Shown: positions 25,391 to 36,940, numbered from the stretch's first letter. The stretch is 64,000 nt of DNA from Microvelia longipes (GCA_018340805.1 JACMZG010001870.1:15049723-15113722), one strand, 5' to 3'. Notes: generated from the sequence alone by a model not told the origin. Program-made: numbers and translations.

Positions 25391-25745
25391 AAGTTTATTA
25401 TATAGATTATATTTCTGTCAACAAACGTGATTTGTTTACATTATGTTATATATGTCTTTCAGCGAAACCAGAATTAATGCTAATTTATAAATGTATCTCC
25501 GTACATTTGTTAAGCAAACACAGTAGAGCGTGTGTTTCAAATTTCAGCTCAATTTAAACACTTTTTGAAATTTTGTGATATTTTATATTTTGGCTGAGTC
25601 ATTATTGAGAGTTAATGACGTCACACATAGGGTTTAGGACATTAAAAATATTGATTTTCGTACCATGTTTCATTTCAATTACAGAAAACAATGATTTAGT
25701 GCTAAGCAAAAAATTATAATTTTACAGCGTCATTAATGACAGAGA
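25391..25745 (+). repeat. Modular dispersed repeat body
   Basis: CATTATGTTATATATGTCTT, CAGAATTAATGCTAATTTAT and GGCTGAGTCATTATTGAGAG, with TGACGTCA at 25616-25623. The order matches 51061-51340, which also follows a GC-rich element. Confidence 0.6.
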
Positions 25746-25929
25746 AAATTTCATTAATTCATACGACTTGGTTAAATGTTCGGATCACTTTAACTACGTA
25801 GTCTTATATTATAAGACTAATAAATGTGCCAAATAACATTTTGCTATCAGCTTTTGTTTGATTTTTATTGAGTAACATGTATCTAAAACAAATGTTTAAA
25901 ACAAAAAATCATCCCATACCCAAAAAAGT

Positions 25930-26150
25930 TTCATTTCTGTTCGGTTAGTTTATCTACAGGTTTTGTCGAACCACTAGTGTTAAGCAGTATTGAGCGAGGT
26001 CAGTACATGGATGGTTGCCTACTGGGAATAAAAAAATATTTATAAGGCTTTCTAAGGGCGAGCAAAGCAATTCCGGAGTAGTTTGAATGAGCGTAGCGAA
26101 TCCGATGAGTGAAGAAAAGGTTAAGACTTACCTCCTACCCCATTTGTTTT
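25930..26150 (+). repeat. Modular repeat with 5S rRNA-like segment, copy 2
   Basis: GTTAAGCAGTATTGAGCGAG, GTCAGTACATGGATGG and CCTACTGGGAA follow the 5S rRNA internal control region over about 55 bases. ATGAGCGTAGCGAATCCGAT follows about 60 bases later, as in the 35 kb copy. Confidence 0.7.
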
Positions 26151-26164
26151 ATTTGATACATTCC

Positions 26165-26660
26165 TAAATTTGTTAATAGAACATATTTGATATTCTATTA
26201 TCTATAAATAATAAAGCATATTTAATATCTTATTATTTATAAATAATAGAACATATTTGATATTATATTATTTAAAAATAACAAAATATTTAATATTTTA
26301 TTATTTATAAATAATAAAGCATATTTAATATCTTATTATTTATAAATAATAGAACATATTTAATATCCTATTATTTATAATAATAGAACATATTTGATAT
26401 CATATTATTTAAAATAACAAACATATTTATTCTATTATTTATAAATAATAAAACATATTTAATATCCTATTATTTATAAATAATAGGACATATTTGATAT
26501 CTATTATTTAAAAATAACAAAACATATTCGATATATTATTATTTATTAAATATAGAGCATGTGTGATATTTATTATTTCTTATACATCAAAGTCTACTTT
26601 ATTAAATAATAAACATATTTAATATTAAATTATTTATAAATAATGGAAAATATTTAATAT
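26165..26660. repeat. AT-rich minisatellite, about 34-36 bp units
   Basis: More than ten units built from ACATATTTAATATC and TATTATTTATAAATAATA. The units alternate between types (AAGCATATTTAATAT, AGAACATATTTGATAT, TTTAAAAATAAC), suggesting a higher-order period of two or three units. Confidence 0.85.
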
Positions 26661-27095
26661 TCTTTTGTTTAATTATTCTATAATTTATTTGCCAGTTTAT
26701 TATTGCATGATTAAGTAAAGTATATGAGTAGACTACTTTTATAAATTGTTTAGAAAAAATCTCTGAAAGTTAAGCTTCTTATAAAAATGAAGTATTAGAT
26801 ACTTCATATATAATAATAAATGGGTATTACGTATACTAGCGTTTACTGGGTAATACGTTTACAATTATGAGGTAAGTAAGAAAAATTGTAAAAGAAAATT
26901 ACCTCTTTTAAAAGGTTTAAAGGAAAGCACAGTAGTTAGGAAGTATTTAGCGTTACTATTCTACAGGCTTAGAGTAAGAGAGAGGTAGAGGAAACGTCAT
27001 CTGAGGTATGTATATCGAAAATAGCTCACTGACTGGAAACACATACTATCCCATTCTGCCGTATTCCAGCCTTAACAAAAAGTCTACGGTATTTT

Positions 27096-27170
27096 AAAGG
27101 CTAGGTGTCGTCTCCGCTTGGAGCCGTTTCGTGGCCACATGGTTGTCTTTTATAAGATTGAGATATTAGA
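27096..27170 (+). repeat. GC-rich dispersed element, short form, decayed
   Basis: GTCTCCGCTTGGAGCCG, TTTCGTGGCCACATGG and TTGTCTTTTATA retain the family order. Confidence 0.5.
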
Positions 27171-27424
27171 AGTTAATATAAGTGTCATACAGCCGATAAT
27201 AAGTGCATTTTTAAATTTATCAGTAACTAAATCATGATTTCTTTACATTATGTTGTGAACATCAATCGATTAAATCATGCAGACAATTAATTAATTTAAT
27301 TAAATTCTTCAATGTAACAGTTTTTAACGGTTTTTTAAACATAGCTTACCAAACCATACCAAGGTGCAATATGAAGTAGTTTGTAAAATTGTATTTTTAT
27401 TTTATATTTTATATTTTTTAAACT

Positions 27425-27479
27425 CTGATGATGACTAATTTTTAGTCGAAAGCTTAGTTATTATATATTAAACAATAAA
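27425..27479 (+). other. CTGATGA-hairpin-GAAAGC motif with AATAAA
   Basis: CTGATGA (27425-27431), one base, then stem GACTAA / TTAGTC around three T residues, then GAAAGCTTAG, with AATAAA at 27474-27479. The layout resembles the hammerhead-like ends of Penelope-like elements. The extra base between CTGATGA and the stem argues against an optimal ribozyme. Confidence 0.5.
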
Positions 27480-27639
27480 GGACTTTTGTGTAATTAACCT
27501 GTTTTTATTTATATATTTTTTTATAAGTCCACAAAAAGAAACTTTTTAATAATTTAACTTCGTGCACGTATTTACTATAAAAAGCAGTACTCTCGTCAGA
27601 CATCTTTTGAAGATCTGTGATTTTTTGAAATTTTCGCCA

Positions 27640-28230
27640 AGACATTATTTCAATCATTCATTATGATTTCACGCATATTTCATAAATAATAGGGTTAGGA
27701 CATTAATAAAATCGGTATTTGTAAGTTCCATTTTGATCCGATAAAGCGTTCAATAGTTATCGTTTTCAATAAACACACTCACTAATACTAACTACACTAA
27801 TAAGATGAACTTTGGCACAAACGTCTTAAATAATATATGACTCAAATCGATCCAAATAGTTTTTCGAGTTTTATGAATATTCGAAATATTTACTAAATCA
27901 TCATTGTTAGTTAGTAACGTCATAAAGAATTATTTTTTGGTAGCACAACTAGACTAAAAGATAAACATTTGTACTATGTTTTAACTCTTTATCATAAATA
28001 CACTCTAGTGTATTTACTCTAGAAGCTATCATCATAGCTCCTAGAGGAGCTATAATGATAGCAGAGAAACATATACACGCATACACGGACAACTTTACAA
28101 AACCACACGGAAAGTCATATAAACACCTAAAACTTATAATTTGGGTGAAATCTCAGTTTCAGATTTTTAGTGCAGACACAACACTTTCTTTATTTACTTA
28201 AATTATTAATGTGAAAAAGTAAAAAAGATA
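27640..28230 (+). repeat. Modular dispersed repeat, longer body copy
   Basis: Body blocks run in order: TTAGTTAGTAACGTCATAAA, a CATACACGGACAACTTTACA block, AAAACCACACGG, CACCTAAAAC and CAGACACAACACTTTC. A perfect-looking hairpin (GCTATCATCATAGCTCC and inverse) is inserted at 28027-28064. Confidence 0.6.
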
Positions 28231-28828
28231 AAAAAGTACAAAGATATAAAAATCATTCGGAGAGTTTTTAGAAGCCAACACATGCTAGGAAATGCAACAC
28301 TTTTTAAGGGCGTCTAAAAAATTCTATTGTAGTTTTCAAGTCTACCTTATGTTACCAAATAAATATATAATTCTGAAGCAAATTCATTTTTAATGAAATG
28401 TTCCATAAAGATTTCTGGTAATAAAATAAAATTGTAATACAAATAATGAAACATAAATGTTCCCCAAATAGATCTAAAGTATAGATATACTTTATAGATC
28501 TAAAGTAGGTTACCTTGTTCGGGTTTTCTAGCTTTTTCCTTTGCCTAAATTTTTTAATAGATTACTTGTAGTAGGGTTGAGATTTATTCAGAAAGTAATA
28601 ATAATAAGCATCTTAAGTTGCTTGGATAACGAAAAAGGGGCAAATTCAAATCGCACAAATCCTTTAATCTGGCTATTGTAAATATTCCCTTTAAATATAA
28701 AAGACGTTTGTGGCAGTCAGTGGTCAAAAGAAAGAGATTATAAAATAGAAAATGTAGAAAAGTTCCGCCCAAGAGAAGAGCACTTAATTTTACTTCATTC
28801 CTTAATATGTACATATCCGTACATGTAT
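28231..28828. other. AT-rich intergenic DNA, nothing recognised
   Basis: The 88-codon minus-strand frame at 28584-28850 starts inside the CA microsatellite and shows no domain. Confidence 0.4.
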
Positions 28829-28866
28829 ACACACACACACACACACACAATATAATATATATATAT

Positions 28867-28936
<70 letters not shown>
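28829..28936. repeat. (CA)n then (TA)n microsatellite
   Basis: About ten CA units followed by roughly 80 bases of TA with phase breaks. Confidence 0.95.
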
Positions 28937-28938
<2 letters not shown>

Positions 28939-29184
28939 AATTCGAATTATTATTATAATCGTCATTCTCTCCTCATAGGCTCATTTTTCCTTTAGGAATT
29001 CGCTAAAAAAAAATAATTTAGAGCATAAATTAAAAAATTGATAGTTTGACGTATATAAATTACACTGTTGTATTCATGCCAATAAAATAGTTAACAAGCT
29101 AATTAAAACTAGTGATAAATAGATTGACAGTGTGAACATTTTGGGCATAATTATCAAAATATGTATTTAGGTAAAAATTAAAAC

Positions 29185-29340
29185 AAAAAGATACGCGGCC
29201 TCGGCGCTTTGTACAATTTGTCGTTTGTTATTTTGTACTATTAGTATATGCTGTTACATACCATTTTGTAATGTTTTTAGAGCAAATTTTTACCACCTCG
29301 CATCACAGGCCAGCTCCGCTGGCTTGTGATCCAGTTTACT
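29185..29340 (+). repeat. GC-rich dispersed element, long form, copy 2
   Basis: GCGGCCTCGGCGC, TTGTCGTTTGTTATTTTGTA, TTACATACCATTTTGTAATG, AGAGCAAATTTTTACC and a final hairpin ACAGGCCAGC...GCTGGCTTGTGA keep the order of the 1366-1632 copy. The GC-rich head is mostly lost. Confidence 0.65.
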
Positions 29341-30627
29341 GGTGTTCGTAAGGGTACCACCCTAACAACTAAACATTATTTTTCTTCATCCATTAATAAA
29401 GAAAGTTAATAAAAAAACAAATTTAGTAACTTAATATAAATTAGTATTTAATAAAACCGGTCTTAGATAGCAAAAAGGTTAACGGAGTTTGAGAATATAC
29501 GTTTAGTTGACGTGGACTACTTTTAATTTATTTTTTGTTAAAAATGTTGAAATACGATTTAAAACGATTTAAAAATTATAAGGTACTAATATTTATATTA
29601 GTATTAACCAAAACACACCAAGGAGTTCTACCAATGGGTAGCCTCTCCTTCAAGACTAACAAGCCACCTTATCATCTCTGTTACTTGTAGCATCTATGTA
29701 TGGAATAGTAGAATGCAGTGCAACTATAAAACAAATTTGAAAAAAGTATTAACCAAACATATAACTATAAATCCAGCAACCAGAAATATTACTTACTTAG
29801 TTAAAAGAAAATTGCATATTATTAGGGTGGCAGCATTACTTAAGACCACCAGTGAACCGGCTTTGCTGTTATCTGGGGGCACGGCAGTGCCCCAGCCAAG
29901 TCTTGCTATATAAGGTACAAGTTTCATATCCAAGGCTGGCACTAACGAACACCCTTTTCTCGAAGCAATTCGGAGCATTTTCTACCCCCTTGTATCTTTT
30001 GACCTGGTTATCCTAGAATCTTACAATTCGGCTGACGCAAAGATCATATCAAAACAATATTACTTTTGAAATAACAATTCTATATCTTTTTTAAAAAAAC
30101 GAGACATTTCGCTTTGAAAATGACTAATTTCGACCCTGACTGACTCACTCACTCATCATAATTCTAAGGCACTTATAATCGTAGAAACTTGAAATTTGAA
30201 ATGAGAGTAGGATTTGTTTGATAAAGCAAGGAAAAAAATTGTCAAATTTGCAATATTTTAATTTGATCTTCTGAATATTGCCTCTGATATGAAAAATTAG
30301 TGGTTTATAAAAACTTTATCAACGGTATATGATTCATTATTTGTAACATGAAAATATATTTGTCTAACAAAAATATAATGACTGTATTATATAAGTGATG
30401 TATTTTCTTAAATCTTTATCAAGTATATTAAGAAATTTAAATAATTTAAACTTAATAGCATATTGTTGATTTCAATATGAAGCATCCATTGTTATATTTA
30501 TTTCAGATGCCAAATGAGTTATTTTACATGTTGTAAGAAGGGATCGACCGAAATCATCCCATGTTAGCTAATGAGTACCTGCTTTTAACTTCAGGCAGTT
30601 AAAATATGTTTTTATTTTTTTATACAT

Positions 30628-30635
<8 letters not shown>
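29341..30635. other. AT-rich intergenic DNA; small GC hairpin
   Basis: GGGGCACGGCAGTGCCCC (about 29876) is a compact hairpin covered by spurious frames on both strands. TGACTGACTCACTCACTCA at 30137 is a low-complexity run. No gene was recognised. Confidence 0.4.
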
Positions 30636-30636
<1 letters not shown>

Positions 30637-30702
<66 letters not shown>

Positions 30703-30703
30703 A
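30637..30703. repeat. (TA)n-(GT)n microsatellite
   Basis: Pure TA run passing into about eleven GT units. Confidence 0.95.
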
Positions 30704-31107
30704 TAATATTATAAATTGCAAAAAACTATGCAAAGAAAAATAACTCGATTATGAACAGTTAAATCAGCTTCTAAATCTTTCAATATCAGAAAAAGATTGG
30801 TCGACATGTTAAGTCAAAGGCTTGTGTTAGAGTGTCGTAAACTAATATTTGTGAAAAAATAGTTAAGGTATTACAAATATCAACACATGCTAATAACAGA
30901 AATTTAAAAGCCGTCTAGATTTATTATCTACTTGTGACATTAAGATGGACCAAAAAAGACAGTACTTAAGCTCTTCCAAAATCCACACATCTTAAGTTCA
31001 GCAGCAAAGTTAATCGAATTTAATTATAAAAAGAAGTGAGATCCCAACAAAAACACTCCTTGAAAAAATTCAGCCAAGTCTTGCGTAAAAAGTTATGATA
31101 TCATAGT

Positions 31108-31475
31108 TTACGCCAAATCTATTCATACGCTGTTTTCATAAATCTTAAGAGATATAGATGATTATTTGATATCCGAAACGTATGCGCTCAAAAGCATAAC
31201 AAAATTTAACAGTAAAGACATTTCTTTACTTTTTTCTGACTTTGCAAGAACGCTAAATATCGAAATTAAAAATAGAATAAATAAATAGGTAATACCTATT
31301 TTTTTGAGGAAGAAATTCATGATTAAATAATTTTACCTCTGCGTTCTTGTCTAGTCAGAAATTTCTTTACTGTTAAATTTTGTAAGGCTTTTGAGCGCAT
31401 ACGTTGTGGATATCAAATAATCATCTATATCTCTTAAGATTTATGAAAACAGCGTATAAATAGACATGGCGTAAA
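31108..31475. mobile_element. Foldback MITE, about 145 bp arms
   Basis: The outer ends are TTTACGCC and GGCGTAAA. The arms share GATTATTTGATATCC and TATGCGCTCAAAAGC with their inverses. The loop is about 70 bases and noncoding. A TA microsatellite starts directly at the right end. Confidence 0.8.
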
Positions 31476-31560
31476 TATATATATAGATTATATATATATA
31501 TATATTATATATATATTATATATATATATATATATATATTATTATATATTATTATTATTA
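31474..31560. repeat. (TA)n microsatellite
   Basis: TA runs with ATTATT interruptions, abutting the foldback element. Confidence 0.9.
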
Positions 31561-32131
31561 TTCTAATCCTGCGGGGTATTCGAATGAAGTTGAAACCTGG
31601 AAAAGATTACTTTGCTTTTCACTCTACTTTAACTTGAGCTAGAATTGCTAACGTGACGTAAACGGTAACCGTAGGTGTGCTAACAAATTAAATAAATTAA
31701 AATAGACGATAGCGTTAAAAATTTTTTTTTTATGTTTGATATAAGACGGATTCTTGAAGATTAGATGATAATGTATTTTTTACATATAAAACTGAAAGAA
31801 ATTCTTTCTTTAAAACTAGAGTTGAAACAGCAGTGCAAAGATAAAGTCCTGACGCATGCGCTAAATGAATATACTTGACCATAGCTGCTTCAATGGTTAC
31901 AATAACCACGTTATAACCATTATACACAATAAACTTACTGATTTATACGTATTTCGAGCTTAACTTTTATTAGAGGAGAAAAATGAGTTTAAATTAGTAA
32001 CTTAATTGCGTTTTTAAAAAAATAAATAAAATAATTCTTATATTAACACATCGGACTTAATGCTTATATCATAAGATAACTAGAACTTAGTAAATATGCA
32101 TTCAATATTTATTCCTAATAACTCAAAACCA

Positions 32132-32309
32132 CTATAGTATGGCAGATGGTTAAAATCAGTTGATAGCGTGGGTAAAATAATGCGAAGGAGCCAATTAGGA
32201 TAGTCCTGGATGTTAAACCACACCCACCATTTGATATCAGGCCAACCTCATTGGTTCTTGAACATTATTTTTCCACGCTGTCTACTGATATTAACTTAAC
32301 GTTATATTG
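32132..32309. mobile_element. TAAAATCAGTTGA MITE, copy A
   Basis: Ends TGGTTAAAATCAGTTGATAG and (inverse) CTGTCTACTGATATTAACTT. The interior has GAGCCAATTAGGAT and CCTCATTGGTTC, which are themselves inverted. One of four short copies of about 180 bp. Confidence 0.75.
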
Positions 32310-32784
32310 ACTCCATCCTATAACGATTTGGTTAAAAAGCAATAAAAACGCTTTTAAGCAGATGTTTTCACAACCGCTTAATCCAGCATTTCTGGTGCAC
32401 TTTTACTAAGTTTTGGTTATCTCACGATTATACGTGTAAAACCTAAATTCAAATTCCAATGAAATTATAAACTCCAGTTAAAATAAGATGAAAATAATAA
32501 TAACGTTCATGTTGTAATTATTACAACATGAATAATTTTTAATTGATATTTACTGTCTGAAGCCTATTTATTATTATACTTATTACTATAAGTTATTAAC
32601 ATCAAATGATGTCTGAGCTATATAGTTGTCAATTTAATCAACCTAAGAAATTTAAAAGAGTAATTGATATCAATCTAAAAGGATTGATTACATTCGAATA
32701 TTATATTTTATGATTTTGGGTTGAGTTTCGTTTAAACAACTTTATCAGCAACCATGTTAGATATGTAAACGAAGTAAATGAATA

Positions 32785-33235
32785 TCTTTGCCAGGAACTG
32801 GTCGTGAATATCTTTGCCGCAATCTAGTCTTGACAATCTTTGCAACGAACTAGTCGTGACTATCTTTGCAACGAACTAGTCGTGACTATTATTGCCGCAA
32901 ACTAGCCTTGACAATCTTTGCAACGAACTAGTCGTGACTATCTTTGCAACGAACTAGTCGTGACTATCTTTGCTGAAAACTGGTCAGAACTATCTTCGTC
33001 GCTTACTTGTCGTGACAATCTTTTCGCAAAATGGTCGTGACTATCTTTGCCGCAAACTAGTCTTGTCGTCAAGACTATCTTTGCCGCAAACTAGTCTTGA
33101 CTTTGCAACGACTAGTCAAGACTATCTTTGCCGCAAACTAGGTGACCTATCTTTGCAACGAACTAGTCGTGACTATATTTGCAACGAACTAGTTGTGACT
33201 ATCTTTGCCGCAAACTAGTCGTGACTATCATTTAC
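32785..33235. repeat. Minisatellite, 26-bp unit
   Basis: Sixteen or so units of TGACTATCTTTGC followed by AACGAACTAGTCG or CGCAAACTAGTCG. Several are truncated or diverged around 32990-33120. Confidence 0.9.
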
Positions 33236-33454
33236 GAATTTTCGACTAATTTAGACTTAGTCGCTTAATTTATAAATTCTCAATATGCAAATAACCCTCA
33301 CTTGTATAATAGGTGAGATCTATTAGTTTCTCTCGATAGTTCGACCACTGGTAATTTTATAAAAGTTTCTTACAAATTATTTTACAAATTTTATTAATAC
33401 TTAGCATAGTGGAGATTCTTGCTAGTGGTTGTTGCCATACGTACATGGAGAGTG

Positions 33455-33900
33455 CTATTTCATTATTAGTACGCGCATGGAAAGTTGATAATCCATTATC
33501 GGTATGCGCATGGAAAGTTGGTATCCCATTATTGATACGCGCATGGAAAGTTGATATTCTATTATTGGTACGCGCATGGAAAGTTGATAATCCATTATCG
33601 GTACGCGCTTGGAAAGTTGATATTCCATTATAGATACGCGCATAGAAAGTTGATATTCCATTATTGGTACGCGCATGGAAAGTGATATTCATTACCATGG
33701 AAAGTTGATATTCCATTATCGGTACGCACATGGAAAGTTGATATTCCATTATTGATACGCGCATGGAAAGTTGATATACCATTATTGCTATGCGCTTGGT
33801 AAGTTGATATTCCATTATTAGTACGCGTATGGAAAGTTGATATTCCATTATTGGTACGCGCATGGAAAGTTCATATTCCATTATTGCTACGTGCATGGAT
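33455..33900. repeat. Minisatellite, 33-bp unit
   Basis: About thirteen units of GGTACGCGCATGGAAAGTTG followed by ATATTCCATTATT. Because 33 is a multiple of three and the unit lacks stops, it generates long frames on both strands (for example 33357-33896, minus), which I do not regard as genes. One truncated unit lies near 33685-33700. Confidence 0.92.
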
Positions 33901-34539
33901 ACTTGATATGCAAATTTTATTTCTATGTTTCCTTCAATTCTTCAGTGACTCAGCTTGTTTACGAAAAAAATCGATAGTAGAATCACAATTAGATCGATAA
34001 AAAAAATTAAAATTTTGTAAATAACGGTTTATATTATGATAGCCATGCAATATTCTCTGATATCTTATTATTAAAATTACAATATACTTAACTTTCATAC
34101 ATTTGTTTGCTAATTTATTTTCATAATAATTTTATTTGTTAATAGTAAATACCTGGAATAATTAATAGGATTAATATTAAAATAATTTTATTTAAAAAAC
34201 TACGAAATAGGATGAAGTAAAGGGAACATACCTTGGTTGTTTGGCGCCTTAGGGAAGAATAAGCCGACCCTACCAAGCTTTCCCAGCTTCCCTATATCGA
34301 TATCTAGAACGAGGTATCGAGACTTACTACATCATATAAAAGTATAGACAGGACTTTAAATTATTAAATGAAGATTATTATGAATAAAATGAAGTTATTG
34401 AATAACGAATTGAATAAAGCTATTAGAATTATAAAATTCTAATGTAGTTTCTGAAAAATAAGCAAATTAGTAAAAAGCGTAGATTAGAATTAAATATATA
34501 TTTCTAGGCGTTGTATAATGTGAAGCTTAATTTATATCA
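33901..34539. other. AT-rich intergenic DNA, nothing recognised
   Basis: No supported feature. Confidence 0.45.
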
Positions 34540-34625
34540 TTTGATACTACCGAGTTTTGCAAAACATGAATAGTTGACGCAATTGTGTCAACTATTCATG
34601 TTTTGCAAAACTCGGTAGTATCAAA
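34540..34625. repeat. 86-bp palindrome with 39-bp perfect arms
   Basis: The arms start TTTGATACTACCGAGTTTTG and end ATGAATAGTTGAC; the eight-base centre GCAATTGT is itself nearly symmetric. Half of the arm recurs at 59580-59635. Confidence 0.9.
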
Positions 34626-34915
34626 TAATATATGTTTTGCTTGCCATGCATGATGGCGGTAAGAGAGCACCGCTCGTCTCTGGTAAATACTTCACATTAT
34701 ATTTTTTGGAAATAATTGAAGGTCAGAGTGAGTTCAGGCTCTGTCGGCGCCCTGATGAGTTAGACTTAACGAAACAGAGTGGGACATGAGAATAAGTCGA
34801 GCCATCAATAATGACGAATGTCGAATGATAGAACAGTTCCCAAATGTAGCATTGCATTTTGCTTGTTACATTTCCTAGGTGTGTCTCACACAATTATATT
34901 GTGAGGTTTAATTAT
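34587..34915 (-). repeat. Dispersed repeat with TTATTGATGGCTC core, copy 2
   Basis: On the minus strand, AATGTAACAAGCAAAATGC, TCATTATTGATGGCTCGAC, CCCACTCTGTTTCG and TTGTGTCAACTATTCATG match 3745-4020 in order. The palindrome at 34540-34625 forms its end. Confidence 0.65.
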
Positions 34916-35099
34916 TAGTTTTTAGGGAGTTATTAACCACTTCTTACTTCTGAAGGAGAAGAATTGTTTTCTATTATTGGAGTTGAAGCCCCAAATCTTA
35001 TAGGAGTGATTTTTTTTTTTTCATTTTTTCTACATTCTTACAGCATAAGTTCGTATTTTTTTTTAAATTGGGAAATAAATAATCCAAATGAGTTGAATT
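34916..35099. other. AT-rich spacer
   Basis: Nothing recognised; contains a T-rich run near 35010. Confidence 0.4.
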
Positions 35100-35460
35100 T
35101 TGGTATATCTCCTTATGTAAAAAATAAGTATACCTCTTTATAAGTATAAGTTTCGTTTCTATACAGCAAGAATATTTACGGTTTTTGGTTGGATCATAAA
35201 AGTTAAGCAACACCGAGCGAGATCAGTGCCTTGATAGGTAACCGCTAGAAATAAATTGTGGTGAGGATGAGCGTAGCGAATCCGATGTTCCGTGGAAAAG
35301 TTCCGAGGTACGCCGTACCCGAATTTTCAAATGTATTACTCAAAATATGTGATTGTTTTTATTATGTTATATATTTCCATAAAAAAACCAGAACTAATTG
35401 TGATAAAAAACTTAATTTCGTATTTTTGTTAACCATACATATTTGTACATGAGTGAAACA
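35100..35460 (+). repeat. Modular repeat with 5S rRNA-like segment, copy 3 (best preserved)
   Basis: Upstream AAGTTTCGTTTCTATACAGC, then GGATCATAAAAGTTAAGCAA, CACCGAGCGAGATCAGTGCC and GATAGGTAACCGC (35190-35250), aligning with 5S rRNA from just before box A through box C. GATGAGCGTAGCGAATCCGA and AAAGTTCCGAGGTACGCCGT follow, then body sequence. The copy at 45843-46350 has the same flanks without the 5S part. Confidence 0.7.
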
Positions 35461-36017
35461 TTTCAATGGAATTTGTTATTGGAACCACAATAGCAATCTT
35501 GTATTGTTAAGCCAGAAACCACCCTCTACACCAATTAATGCGTAATAAAAGTATCTTACAAAACTATAAATACATTTTATGTTTTAAGAAATGACTAAAC
35601 TGACTTCGGCTGTACTTGGCAATACTATAATGCAAGAAACCAGAATTTATTTGAATTGTATTTCAACTTCTTGGTCGGATTCTATAAAAATAATTTCACA
35701 AAACTTAAGCCCTGTTTTAACCTCAAAGGACTTAAAAATTGAGGATTAATTTATATTTTATAATTATAAAATAAATTAAATTTTTTAATAAAAAATAGAA
35801 ATTCCTGGGACTTTTTTCTCTTTCCTGCAAGCTTTAGAGGGGGGGGGGGGGTTAGAGGAAACTCATACAGGGTTGCCCTAACGTTTGGCAAAAGTTTAGC
35901 TTGTCTCTAATTTTCTCGTCAAAAATCCTTTACATGCTGGGCTACAAAGTAAGAAAATGCTTTTACATAATACAGACTAGGGACCTTAAAATAGAAAAAT
36001 AGATTTTCAGCCTCCGT
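35461..36017. other. AT-rich intergenic DNA with a poly-G tract
   Basis: A run of about twelve G residues lies near 35839-35850. No gene was recognised. Confidence 0.45.
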
Positions 36018-36197
36018 CTATAGTACGATACACAGCTATAATCAGTTGACTGCGCGGGAAAATAATGCGAGGGAGCCAATGAGGATAATCCTGAATGTTA
36101 AACCACGTCCCCAACTTTAAATTAGGCCAACCTTATTGGTTCCTTAACATTATTTCCCCGCGCTATCAACTGATTTTAGCCGTGTGTCGTATTATAG
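36018..36197. mobile_element. TAAAATCAGTTGA MITE, copy B
   Basis: Ends CTATAGTACGATACACAGCT and the inverse ...GCCGTGTGTCGTATTATAG. Interior GGGAGCCAATGAGG and CTTATTGGTTCC, about 180 bp, noncoding. Confidence 0.85.
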
Positions 36198-36683
36198 TAA
36201 AAGTGAATTCCTAAGTGACGAAATGTATCTTTATTCTAAACTGATGCCATAAGAACGTCAGTAGTATTTTTCAGACTATTGTATAACATATTAAATTATT
36301 TTGGAAGGGTCAAACGCAGGCAGGACCTGTATCTGACACTTTTTTAAATAACTCGGTCCTAATGAACTTTCTTGACCTATTTATAACAAAACCTGTTAAT
36401 GATTACGTTTACTGGAAAAGAGTTGTAGGAGGTTTCTTTGTCGTAGCACTTTTCAATCTCGATTGCATCCAATCTGTTGTATAGGAATTGTGGAAATCGA
36501 ATAGCGGAATTTGTTTTAAGTTAAAAACAACTTGAGACAAATTTACGAATTTTACATTCCACGCATAACTATTTATTTCTAATAAATATTTATTTATACT
36601 TTCTATTTAAATCTGTTTGATCGAGACGTTGAGCTGTATCCGTTTTAACTTATTTTTAATGTTGATAGTCCAAGAACAGGATA

Positions 36684-36940
36684 ATAAAAAAATAATTTGT
36701 GTGGCAGCGTTTCGGCCAAGTGGGCCATCAACATGCCTTAAAAAGAAAACACAAAATCCACTCTGTTGCAAATGTAGGGTTTTATCAAAAAATAATTTAA
36801 ACAATTTTAATTATTAAATATGTTTTAATCATTTTTTTGATAAAACCCTATACTTGCAACAGGGTGGATTTTGAGTTTTCTTTTTAAGGCATGATGATGG
36901 CCCACTTGGCCGAAACGCTGCCACAATAATTTATTTTTTA
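36684..36940. mobile_element. Foldback element with TGATGGCC...GGCCGAAACG arms
   Basis: The arms 36684-36795 and 36834-36940 are inverse copies. Each contains GGCAGCGTTTCGGCC or its inverse ATGATGATGGCC...GGCCGAAACGCTGCC. The spurious frames at 36607-36817 on both strands come from it. Same motif layout as 14180-14497. Confidence 0.75.

Noticed and set aside
32785..33235. CRISPR array
   Set aside because: Units are head-to-tail without unique spacers, in a eukaryotic context: a minisatellite.
33357..33896. 179-codon minus-strand open frame
   Set aside because: It is generated by the 33-bp minisatellite, whose unit has no stop; both strands are open and there is no start context or domain.
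35190..35250. Functional 5S rRNA gene
   Set aside because: Only the internal control region is present; the 5' and 3' ends of 5S rRNA are missing.
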